Assembly (NCBI RefSeq): GCF_030264275.1
Contig: NZ_CP127166.1
Coordinates: forward strand, 107,001 to 171,000
Origin: Marivivens sp. LCG002
Lineage (GTDB): Bacteria > Pseudomonadota > Alphaproteobacteria > Rhodobacterales > Rhodobacteraceae
Reading direction: 5' to 3'
Length of the DNA stretch: 64,000 nt
This document shows, piece by piece, positions 1 through 7,602 of the stretch (position 1 is the stretch's first letter; every line of letters starts with the position of its first letter). The notes below the pieces were generated by a model. That model had not been told where the DNA came from. It saw nothing but the letters and a program-made list of their open reading frames with translations, and made no database searches. Position numbers and translations under genes: made by a program.

Positions 1-592
1 CGATTTCAGGCTCGGGATTGTTCCAGCGGCTGATCGGGTGAAGCCCCACCTCTGCACCGAAGCCGACTGCGGCCATCGGTTGGCATTTGGTGAAAATCTC
101 GGCGTCGGGACCGATGCCCACTTCGAGATATTGGGACCAGAGGCCCTCTTTGATCAGAAGGGCTTTGACCTCGGCTGCTTTTTCCGACCCCGGAACGATG
201 CCGCGCAGGTTGTCGCCGATCACATTGCCGACGCGTGCGCGAATGCCGGCCGCGCGGTCAGGATCGCCTGCGGCCTGTTCCTCGATGACGCGCTCGACCA
301 TTGAGGCGGCAAAGGTCACGCCGCTCGCTTTGATCGCCTGAAAATCGGAAGGGGCGAGAAGGGCGAGGCCGTCTTTGCCTGAGGCGACATCCTCGAATGT
401 GCCGATTGTTTCGCCCGTTGCAGATTTGGCATAGGCAGCGGCATCCTCGCGTTCGAGCAAATCGCGCATGGTCGGAACCTCGCGCGAGGTGATGTCGACA
501 AGTGCTCCGTCGCGCAGGACCACCAAAGACGGGCCGATACCGGGGCGTTCAACCCGACCTACAAAAAGACCATCACTGGGAAGTTGCGTCAT
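1..592 (-). CDS. Fumarylacetoacetate hydrolase family protein (3' end outside window)
   Basis: The reading frame starts at the ATG at 590-592 (MTQLPSDGLFVGRVER) and stays open to the window edge, giving about 197 residues. The segment with LWSQYLEVGIGPDAEIFTK and the later GLHPISRWNNPEPEI matches the FAH-fold family, which hydrolyses or hydrates beta-keto acid or ring-cleavage products. The metal-binding C-terminal half lies outside the window. It is 15 bp downstream of the FAD-linked 2-hydroxyacid dehydrogenase on the same strand, so the two probably form an operon controlled from the 1974-1989 palindrome. The exact substrate cannot be read from the sequence. Confidence 0.8.
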   Translation of the reverse strand, partial: MTQLPSDGLFVGRVERPGIGPSLVVLRDGALVDITSREVPTMRDLLEREDAAAYAKSATGETIGTFEDVASGKDGLALLAPSDFQAIKASGVTFAASMVERVIEEQAAGDPDRAAGIRARVGNVIGDNLRGIVPGSEKAAEVKALLIKEGLWSQYLEVGIGPDAEIFTKCQPMAAVGFGAEVGLHPISRWNNPEPEI

Positions 593-607
593 GATATTAC
601 CTTTGGC

Positions 608-1963
608 TCAGGGCAAAAGTTTGCCCGGGTTGAGAATGTCGTGGGGATCAAGGGCGGTTTTGATCGCGCGCATGACCGAGAGCGCAGCATCGCCGTGCAT
701 TGCCCGCATATGCGAGATTTTACCCATGCCGATCCCGTGCTCGCCCGAAATGGTGCCACCAAGTTCGATGGCAAGGTCAGCGAGCATGGTGGTGAAGTCT
801 TTGGCGGTCTTGATTTCGGTTGGGTCGTCGGGGTTGATCAAAAGACCACAGTGGAAATTACCGTCCCCGACGTGACCGACGATGGCACAAACGAGGCCGC
901 GCTTGACGGATTCGATCTTCGCGGTTTCGACCGCTTGGGCAAGTGCAGAGATCGGAACGCAGACATCGGTGGAAATGCTTTTCGCACCCGGACGGAGGGA
1001 CCGAAGGGCGAAATGGGCACCGTGCCGCATTTTCCACAAAGCGCTCCGCTCTTCTGCCAATGTCGACCATTTGAAGTCCGAACCGCCGTTGTCTGCTGCG
1101 ATCTCGCCAAAGGTTTCGGCGGTTTCCTCAACAGAGGTGGGCGATCCGTGGAATTCGACAAAGAGATGGGGCTCCTCGGGGAGGCCCGCATTCGAATGAA
1201 GGTTGAACCCGCGCACCATCATATCGTCGACAAGCTCGATCCGCGCCATGGGAAGTCCCATCTGGATCGTCGTGATCACGGTCTCGACTGCCGCATTGAT
1301 CGACGGAAAACGGCAAACGGCTGCGGACTGCGCTTCGGGCTGGCCGAAAAGTTTGAGCGTCAGCTCGGTGATGATGCCGAGCGTGCCTTCGGAGCCGACA
1401 TAAAGATGGGTGAGATCGTAGCCCGCCGAAGATTTGCGCGCGCGCGTTCCTGTGCGAAGGATCGTGCCGTCAGGCTGCACCACTTCGAGCCCGAGGACCA
1501 TATCCCGCATGGTGCCATAGCGCACCGCCGTGGTGCCCGAGGCCCGCGTTGCCGCCATCCCCCCCAAGGTCGCGTTTGCGCCCGGATCGACAGGAAACAT
1601 GAGGCCGCTATCTCGCAAATGTGCATTGAGAGCTTCGCGGGTCACGCCAGGCTGGACGACGACATCAAGGTCTTCGGCATGCACTTTGATGATTTTGTCC
1701 ATGCCGCTCAGATCGAGCGCGATACCGCCTTTTTTGGCAAGATGATGCCCTTCGAGAGACGACCGCGCGCCTTGGGCGACGACGGGGATCATATGCGCGT
1801 GGCAATAGGCGAGCAGCTCGCTGACCTCTTGGGTGGAGCGGGGGCGCACAACCGCATCGGGGAGCATTTCGGGAAACCACGCTTCGTTTTCGGCATGTTG
1901 TCGACGCACGGCATCAGAGGTGAGCAACCGATCGCCGAGCAGTGTCTTTAGGTCGTCGAGCAT
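608..1963 (-). CDS. FAD-linked 2-hydroxyacid dehydrogenase (D-lactate/glycolate dehydrogenase GlcD-like)
   Basis: A 451-residue protein with an N-terminal FAD-binding type 4 (PCMH) domain, including VVAQGARSSLEGHHL near residue 65 and the GGMAATRASGT region. A FAD-oxidase C-terminal domain follows, with HVGDGNFHCGLLINPDDP and ISGEHGIGMGK near the end. Family members oxidise D-lactate, glycolate or related D-2-hydroxyacids and pass electrons to cytochrome or quinone. I chose the ATG at 1961-1963 because a GGGGGAT ribosome site precedes it; the frame is open further upstream but runs through the operator palindrome. It is divergent from a GntR regulator and upstream of an FAH-family gene. Confidence 0.87.
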   Translation of the reverse strand: MLDDLKTLLGDRLLTSDAVRRQHAENEAWFPEMLPDAVVRPRSTQEVSELLAYCHAHMIPVVAQGARSSLEGHHLAKKGGIALDLSGMDKIIKVHAEDLDVVVQPGVTREALNAHLRDSGLMFPVDPGANATLGGMAATRASGTTAVRYGTMRDMVLGLEVVQPDGTILRTGTRARKSSAGYDLTHLYVGSEGTLGIITELTLKLFGQPEAQSAAVCRFPSINAAVETVITTIQMGLPMARIELVDDMMVRGFNLHSNAGLPEEPHLFVEFHGSPTSVEETAETFGEIAADNGGSDFKWSTLAEERSALWKMRHGAHFALRSLRPGAKSISTDVCVPISALAQAVETAKIESVKRGLVCAIVGHVGDGNFHCGLLINPDDPTEIKTAKDFTTMLADLAIELGGTISGEHGIGMGKISHMRAMHGDAALSVMRAIKTALDPHDILNPGKLLP

Positions 1964-1973
1964 TGAATCCCCC

Positions 1974-1989
1974 AAATGGTATACCATTT
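1974..1989. promoter_or_regulatory. Perfect 16-bp palindrome, probable GntR (FadR-type) operator
   Basis: AAATGGTATACCATTT is its own reverse complement. TGGTnnnACCA cores are typical of FadR-subfamily GntR operators. It lies ten bases upstream of the dehydrogenase ATG, touching its ribosome site, in the divergent region facing a GntR gene. Binding would block transcription or translation of the dehydrogenase operon. Confidence 0.7.
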
Positions 1990-2173
1990 CGATGCCACTC
2001 AAGCAGGAATGCGTAAGGCTCGTCAACCGCGAAACAATGGCTTTTTTGCACGGCGCCGCCGCTTTGCTTGATCCGTTGTGCGGCTAAGTCTTTCTTTCGG
2101 CTTTTCTAGGCAGCATGGATTGCATAGCATGTCAAACACTGCTCCCCCAATCGGGAACAGGAGGAGAGCAAAT

Positions 2174-2827
2174 ATGGCCGAACCAAATCTGGCTGAAGAT
2201 ATCGCTAATCATATGCGACGTCAGATCCTGCTTGGGGAATTGGCGCCCGGGCAGTCCATCAAGGAACGAGACAACGCCACCGAGCTAGGCGTTTCACGCA
2301 CGCCGTTGCGAGAGGCCATAAGGATGCTGGCCAAAGAGGGGCTTGTCATCCTGCGCCCTGCGCGGAGTCCGATCGTTGCCGATCCCTCGCTCAAGGAGGT
2401 GTCGGACGCGCTTGAGGTGCTCGGCGCACTGGAGTTGTTCGGTTGCACTCTTGCCATCGAAAACGCCTCGGAAAGCCAGATCGCGCGGGTGATCGGCCAC
2501 CATGAAAAACTTCTTTCGATGGCGGATACGCGCGACTCTCTCGATTTCTTTGAAGAAGACATGGCGTTTCACAAAAGCATCGTAGAGGCGACGGGGAACC
2601 TTCCTCTTATCGAGACGCATGGCGCCTATCTCGCGCGGCTCTGGCGGGCGCGCTATCTTTCGGCACAGAGGGCGTCCGATCGTGCGCGGGTCTTGCGTCA
2701 GCACGGGGTAATCGCCGAGGGTCTCAGCACCCGCGATATCCCTAAGATGACGAATGAAACCAAAGAGCACTTTGACTATCTCTTTGCAAACGTGTCTGTT
2801 TTCTACAAAGAGAGAGAAGACAGCTAA
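2174..2827 (+). CDS. GntR family (FadR/FCD subfamily) transcriptional regulator
   Basis: A 217-residue protein. Residues about 5-70 are the winged helix ([18 protein letters not shown], then [20 protein letters not shown]), followed by an all-helical FCD effector domain whose metal/ligand histidines appear in [13 protein letters not shown] and RQHGVIAEG. The start at 2174 follows a near-perfect AGGAGGAG ribosome site; earlier in-frame ATGs at 2078 and 2129 have no such site. It is divergent from the 2-hydroxyacid dehydrogenase operon and is probably its repressor through the 1974-1989 palindrome. Glycerol kinase starts 20 bp downstream and may share the transcript. Confidence 0.88.
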   Translation: MAEPNLAEDIANHMRRQILLGELAPGQSIKERDNATELGVSRTPLREAIRMLAKEGLVILRPARSPIVADPSLKEVSDALEVLGALELFGCTLAIENASESQIARVIGHHEKLLSMADTRDSLDFFEEDMAFHKSIVEATGNLPLIETHGAYLARLWRARYLSAQRASDRARVLRQHGVIAEGLSTRDIPKMTNETKEHFDYLFANVSVFYKEREDS

Positions 2828-2847
2828 CAGACCTTGGGGAGGGGATA

Positions 2848-4335
2848 ATGGCAAAGTATGTTCTGGCCATAGATCAGGGCACAACATCATCGCGCGGCAT
2901 CGTCTTTGACGCGGCAATGGATATTGTTGCTACAGGCCAAGAGGAATTTGCCCAGCATTTTCCCAAAAGCGGCTGGGTCGAGCACAACGTCGAGGACATT
3001 TGGTCCACTGTTTTGCGCACCTCCAAAGCTGCGATGGAAAAAGCAGGCATCTCGGGTGCCGATATCTCGGCAATCGGTATCACCAATCAACGCGAGACCA
3101 CCTTGGTCTGGGACAAGGCCACAGGCGAGCCGGTTTACAATGCGATCGTATGGCAGGATCGCCGCACGTCCGAGCTGTGCAAATCTCTCATTGACGAAGG
3201 TCATGCCGAGATGATCCGCGCCCGCACGGGGCTTCTTGTCGATCCCTATTTTTCGTCGACCAAGCTGAAATGGATATTGGACAACGTCGAAGGGGCACGG
3301 AAACGGGCCGCGAAAGGCGAGCTACTTTTCGGGACCGTCGATTGCTATCTCGTCTGGAAGCTGACGGGCGGCAAGGTTCATGCGACGGATGCGACCAATG
3401 CCGCGCGGACCATGCTTTACGATATCCACAAGGGACGCTGGAGCACGACGATCTGTGCGCTCTTCGATATTCCTGCCGCGATGCTCCCCGAGGTCAAGGA
3501 CTGTGCCGATGATTTCGGCGAAACCGACAGCGGGCTCTTTGGCGCGGCAATCCCCATTCGCGGCGTCGCAGGGGATCAGCAGGCGGCGACTGTCGGGCAG
3601 GCCTGCTTTGAACCCGGCATGATGAAGTCAACGTATGGCACGGGGTGCTTTGCGCTTCTCAACACGGGTGAGACTGCGGTCACATCGAAGAACCGGATGC
3701 TGACCACTATTGCTTATCAGCTTGACGGCAAGCCGACCTATGCACTCGAAGGATCGATCTTTATCGCGGGGGCCGTGGTGCAGTGGCTTCGCGATGGTCT
3801 GGGCATTATCGAAAGTGCAGCCGACACCCAGCCGATGGCCGAAGCTTCGGACGTGAACCAGAACGTCGTCCTTGTGCCTGCCTTTGTGGGGCTTGGTGCG
3901 CCCTATTGGAACGCGGATTGCCGTGGGGCGATGTTCGGGCTGACTCGGGGCACGACCCCCAAGGAAATCGCCAAGGCCGCGCTTGAAAGCGTGGGCTATC
4001 AGACCCGCGATCTTGTCGAAGCGATGAAATCCGACTGGCAGGGTGCGGCGGGTGGCACGCTCCGCGTGGATGGCGGTATGACCGCCAGCGATTGGGCGAT
4101 GCAGTTCCTTTCGGATATCATCGGGGCGCCCGTGGATCGGCCGACGATCCTCGAGACGACGGCATTGGGTGCTGCTTGGCTCGCGGGGTCGCGGGTCGGG
4201 CTTTACCCCGAGCAAAAGGAATTCGCGGCGCGTTGGAAGCTCGAGCGGACCTTCTCGCCCAAGATGAGCGAGGACGACCGTTCCCGCAAATATGGGGCAT
4301 GGAAACGCGCGGTAGAGGCAACCTTGGGGTTCTGA
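2848..4335 (+). CDS. glpK: Glycerol kinase
   Basis: A 495-residue FGGY-family kinase, the normal length for GlpK. The N-terminus [15 protein letters not shown] is the phosphate-binding motif, QRETT and the Asp of AGDQQAA fit the glycerol site, and the C-terminal [12 protein letters not shown] is the adenosine motif. It phosphorylates glycerol to sn-glycerol 3-phosphate in the cytoplasm. A GGAGGGG ribosome site precedes the ATG. No glpD or transporter gene is adjacent; its partner here is the upstream GntR regulator, which is unusual and may link glycerol use to that regulator. Confidence 0.97.
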   Translation: MAKYVLAIDQGTTSSRGIVFDAAMDIVATGQEEFAQHFPKSGWVEHNVEDIWSTVLRTSKAAMEKAGISGADISAIGITNQRETTLVWDKATGEPVYNAIVWQDRRTSELCKSLIDEGHAEMIRARTGLLVDPYFSSTKLKWILDNVEGARKRAAKGELLFGTVDCYLVWKLTGGKVHATDATNAARTMLYDIHKGRWSTTICALFDIPAAMLPEVKDCADDFGETDSGLFGAAIPIRGVAGDQQAATVGQACFEPGMMKSTYGTGCFALLNTGETAVTSKNRMLTTIAYQLDGKPTYALEGSIFIAGAVVQWLRDGLGIIESAADTQPMAEASDVNQNVVLVPAFVGLGAPYWNADCRGAMFGLTRGTTPKEIAKAALESVGYQTRDLVEAMKSDWQGAAGGTLRVDGGMTASDWAMQFLSDIIGAPVDRPTILETTALGAAWLAGSRVGLYPEQKEFAARWKLERTFSPKMSEDDRSRKYGAWKRAVEATLGF

Positions 4336-4419
4336 CCTCTAAATTTGCGAGGTTCCGTTTAGAAGCTGGCAAGGTTCTTGCCCTATAGACTCGTTGGGCC
4401 AATCAACGAGGATAGGAAT

Positions 4420-5106
4420 GTGCAAAGACGGGTCTTTCTGAACGGCTTGATCGCGGGTGTTTTTGCGGTCCCCGCAACGGCGCATGCGCTGGCGGGTGCG
4501 GTCGAGCAAAACGGTTTGTTTTCCTCGGCCAAACGTCCGCTGATCGACCTTGAGAACGGGACAAGTCTTTTCGATCCTTTCGAACCCGATGAGCCCGATC
4601 CCAATCTTGGCGATGTGGTGACGCGCGTTCCGAATGTTTCGGTCGATCTGAACGAAAACGAGCTTGCACTCTGGAATGCGAATACGGACGAGCACATTCG
4701 CCTCCGACCGATCACCTCCACGGGGATAGACCAACAGGAACTCGCCCGTGCCAACAGGTTCATGCGCGACTGGCGGCGCAACGAGGTAAAGACTGTCGAT
4801 CCGACCCTGATCCTCGGGCTTCTGGAGCTACAACAAAGGGCACGCCGAAACGGGTTTAGGGACGAGATCCGCTTTCTCTCGGGGTATCGCAGCCCCCAAA
4901 CCAACGAAATGCTGCGCAGGACAACGCGGGGCGTTGCGAAATACTCGATGCATCTCGATGCGCGGGCGATTGATTTCAGCCTCCCCGGGGTTTCTATCCG
5001 CGACACCATCAAAATGGCCAAGGATCTTGGGCTTGGTGGTGTCGGGGGATACCCGAGTTTTGTGCACATCGACAGCGGTCGCCGCCGCTATTGGGGCACG
5101 GCCTAG
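4420..5106 (+). CDS. DUF882 / peptidase M15-type murein hydrolase, exported
   Basis: A 228-residue protein read from the GTG at 4420, which follows GAGGATAGGA. The N-terminus QRRVFLNGLIAGVFAVPA resembles a twin-arginine signal. The C-terminal third has FLSGYRSPQTNEML, SMHLDARAIDFSLPG and FVHIDSGRRRYW, the zinc-ligand pattern (HxxxxxxD ... HxD) of the M15A/YcbK-like family. These proteins act on peptidoglycan peptides in the periplasm. It stands alone between glpK and a BNR-repeat gene. Confidence 0.83.
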   Translation: MQRRVFLNGLIAGVFAVPATAHALAGAVEQNGLFSSAKRPLIDLENGTSLFDPFEPDEPDPNLGDVVTRVPNVSVDLNENELALWNANTDEHIRLRPITSTGIDQQELARANRFMRDWRRNEVKTVDPTLILGLLELQQRARRNGFRDEIRFLSGYRSPQTNEMLRRTTRGVAKYSMHLDARAIDFSLPGVSIRDTIKMAKDLGLGGVGGYPSFVHIDSGRRRYWGTA

Positions 5107-5170
5107 GATAGGGGTCATAATCAGCAAAGCATGCGGTATGGTCCTCCTCGTGCCCCATGATAGATGTAGT

Positions 5171-5278
5171 ATGCGGACGATGGCGCGGCTGGAGATAGGT
5201 GACGAGCGATATGCGTGGGTGAACCGCACGCTGTTCATGGGAACAGGTGCGCGTCATGCCGATGCGGTGACAGCTTAG
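5171..5278 (+). pseudogene. Possible C-terminal remnant of a DUF3237-family gene
   Basis: A short open stretch reads RLEIGDERYAWVNRTLFMGTGARHADAV and then stops. This resembles the C-terminal signature of DUF3237 proteins (E.GD.RY.W.N...). Nothing upstream in the same frame looks coding, because it runs into the end of the peptidase gene. I infer a gene fragment left by deletion. A complete DUF3237 gene is at 35884-36363. The call rests on family recollection only. Confidence 0.4.
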
Positions 5279-5292
5279 CCTTTTGCTGTGCT

Positions 5293-6444
5293 CTAGTTTT
5301 TGTGCGTGAGGGTCTCGACACAGAGGACGGTCGGCAAGTGTGACGCGATTTCGCTCCAGCTTTCACCTTGGTCGAAGGACGCAAACACCGATCCCGAGTT
5401 GGTGCCGAAATAGAGGCCAAAGTCCTCATGACCATCCGTCGCGAGCGATTGGCGCAATACAGTGTAACAACAATTCTCTTGCGGTAGGCCGTTGCGCTGG
5501 TCCGTCCATGTCTCGCCGCCGTCGCGGCTTATCCAGACTGCGGCTTTGAGGTCGACGGGGAGCCGTCCGTGTTCGACATGGGGCACGACCCAAAGTGTCT
5601 CGGGATCATGTGGATGGACCGCGACAGGAAAGCCGAAATTCGAAGGCAACCCGCGCGTCACCTCGTCCCAACTGCGTCCACCGTCCTTGCTTTTGAATAC
5701 ACCGTGGTGGTTTTGCTGATAGATCAGATCACCCGAGGTCGAAGCCCGCACCATGTTGTGCACGCAGTGGCCGATCTCGTGGCCGCATTCGCCATGATCG
5801 CTGTGGTCCGCGGCTTCTGCGTTCGAGCGGTTGTTGCGCCGCTCCCAGGTCTTGCCACCGTCTTCGGACGCGAAAATACCAGCCGCCGAAATACCGACCC
5901 AGAGTTTGTCGGAATTGTCGGGATCCTCAATGATCGTGTGCAGTGTGAGCCCTGCACCGCCGGGGCTCCATGTATCGCGCGAGGCGTGATCGTTAAGACC
6001 CGAAACAGGGGTCCAAGTTTCGCCGTCGTCGTCGCTTTGGTAGAGGTTGGCTGGCTTGGCCCCAGCATAGAGACGCGTGCCGACGCGGCGGATCGACCAA
6101 AGGTCGGCCACCTGACCTGTGAAAGGTGCGGGGCCTGTGTCGACATATCCGATCTGGGCGGCGAATTCCGGTTCTGCGCGCATCATTCTGTCGAAATCGC
6201 CTTCGGCGAGTTTACTTTCGGTCCAGATGTTCCCGCCATCGGTGGTCTTCATCACTGTCGCGCCGAAAAACGCTCCACCTCCCGCAGCCCAGATGGTTCC
6301 ACTTTCAGGGTCGGCCGTCATGTGGTTGATGCCTTTCCCTATTGGGGCAGGGCCCTTGACGGTCCAGGCAGAGCGGTCATCGTTGCTTTGGATCAGAACG
6401 GCACCTTTGGTGGTGCCGACAAGCACAGTCGTACGCGCAGCCAT
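5293..6444 (-). CDS. BNR/Asp-box repeat beta-propeller protein (sialidase or HCF136-like fold)
   Basis: A 383-residue protein with at least six Asp-box motifs (TTDGGNIW, SDDDGETW, SEDGGKTW, SKDGGRSW, SRDGGETW, SFDQGESW) spaced along the chain, predicting a beta-propeller. A His/Cys-rich insert (DHSDHGECGHEIGHCVHN) sits near the middle and could bind metal. There is no signal peptide, so it is probably cytoplasmic. The ATG at 6444 is used because GGGGGAG lies five bases upstream; an in-frame GTG two codons earlier overlaps that site. Members are often annotated as glycosyl hydrolases, but no catalytic residues can be assigned here. Confidence 0.75.
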   Translation of the reverse strand: MAARTTVLVGTTKGAVLIQSNDDRSAWTVKGPAPIGKGINHMTADPESGTIWAAGGGAFFGATVMKTTDGGNIWTESKLAEGDFDRMMRAEPEFAAQIGYVDTGPAPFTGQVADLWSIRRVGTRLYAGAKPANLYQSDDDGETWTPVSGLNDHASRDTWSPGGAGLTLHTIIEDPDNSDKLWVGISAAGIFASEDGGKTWERRNNRSNAEAADHSDHGECGHEIGHCVHNMVRASTSGDLIYQQNHHGVFKSKDGGRSWDEVTRGLPSNFGFPVAVHPHDPETLWVVPHVEHGRLPVDLKAAVWISRDGGETWTDQRNGLPQENCCYTVLRQSLATDGHEDFGLYFGTNSGSVFASFDQGESWSEIASHLPTVLCVETLTHKN

Positions 6445-6638
6445 TTTCACTCCCCCGAAACAGACTACCCACCCATGATAGCATCGCGCATTGGGTTCGT
6501 CGCGCTATAAGTTTGCGCGAACGGCGAAATTCCGGCTTTGTTTTACCTCGGGTTCTGTTGTGCAATTCGGTCTGGGCGTGCAGGAAAATTGCGGTTAATC
6601 TCGGATCAAATTTTACCACTTGGTCAGGATTATCCCGA

Positions 6639-7592
6639 ATGGCCCATGAATTTCCACGTGTCGTCGGCACAGCCTTTACGCCTGAATGGTTTGAAACCAA
6701 ACGGGTCAATCTCTCTGCTGCCGAACGAAGGGCAGAGCAGATCACCACTCGGCGTTCGGTCAAAAAGGACTATCAGGCCGCTTGGCTTCTCAAGGCGATT
6801 ACCTGCATCGACCTGACCACGCTGGCGGGGGACGATACCGAAGGACGGGTCAAACGGCTCTGCGCAAAGGCGCGCAATCCCGTGCGGCCTGATCTTCTTG
6901 AGGCGCTCGGGATCGACGGCATCCAGACGGGCGCGGTTTGCGTTTATCCGACGATGGTGCCGCACGCGGTCAAGGCGCTTGAAGGCAGCGGGATTCCCGT
7001 GGCGTCTGTGGCAACGGGATTTCCTGCGGGGTTGACGCCTTTGCCGTTGCGATTGGCCGAGATTACCTATGCCGTCGAACATGGCGCGAAAGAAATCGAC
7101 ATCGTCATCACGCGCGAACATGTGCTGACCGGCAACTGGAAGGCGCTTTATGACGAGATCGCCCAGATGCGGGAGGCCTGCGGTGACGCTCATCTCAAGG
7201 CCATTCTTGCGACTGGGGATCTTCAGACCCTAAGCAACGTTTACAAGGCGTCGATGGTGGCCATGCAAGCGGGATCGGATTTTATCAAAACCTCGACCGG
7301 CAAAGAGAGCGTGAATGCGACCTTGCCCGTTTCGCTTACCATGATCCGTGCTTTGCGCGATTTCAAAGATCTCACGGGGCAGATGGTCGGCTTCAAACCG
7401 GCTGGTGGGTTATCACAGGCCAAACATGCGCTTGCGTGGCAAATCCTGATGAAGGAGGAGCTTGGCAATCGCTGGCTTGAAAACGATCTTTTCCGGATCG
7501 GTGCCTCGTCCCTATTGGGGGATATCGAGCGTCAGCTCGAACACCATGTCACGGGCCGTTATTCCGCCTCAAACCGCCACGCGCTCGCCTAA
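6639..7592 (+). CDS. deoC: Deoxyribose-phosphate aldolase
   Basis: A 317-residue class I aldolase that cleaves 2-deoxyribose 5-phosphate to glyceraldehyde 3-phosphate and acetaldehyde. Seen motifs: AVCVYPTMV, ATGFPAG, EIDIVITRE, DFIKTSTGK with the Schiff-base lysine, and VGFKPAGG with the proton-relay lysine. The start MAHEFPRV at 6639 has only a weak TCAGGA upstream; the frame stays open further 5' without family similarity. The aldehyde dehydrogenase starts 10 bp after its stop, fitting removal of the acetaldehyde product in nucleoside catabolism. Confidence 0.95.
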   Translation: MAHEFPRVVGTAFTPEWFETKRVNLSAAERRAEQITTRRSVKKDYQAAWLLKAITCIDLTTLAGDDTEGRVKRLCAKARNPVRPDLLEALGIDGIQTGAVCVYPTMVPHAVKALEGSGIPVASVATGFPAGLTPLPLRLAEITYAVEHGAKEIDIVITREHVLTGNWKALYDEIAQMREACGDAHLKAILATGDLQTLSNVYKASMVAMQAGSDFIKTSTGKESVNATLPVSLTMIRALRDFKDLTGQMVGFKPAGGLSQAKHALAWQILMKEELGNRWLENDLFRIGASSLLGDIERQLEHHVTGRYSASNRHALA

Positions 7593-7602
7593 GGTCACAC
7601 AG

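Noticed and set aside
584-1951. A 455-codon open frame on the plus strand
   Set aside because: It lies opposite the FAD-linked dehydrogenase, which has clear domain motifs; the plus-strand translation has none.
5107-5292. A complete small gene after the peptidase
   Set aside because: Only the last third has coding character, and no start or ribosome site fits a full protein.
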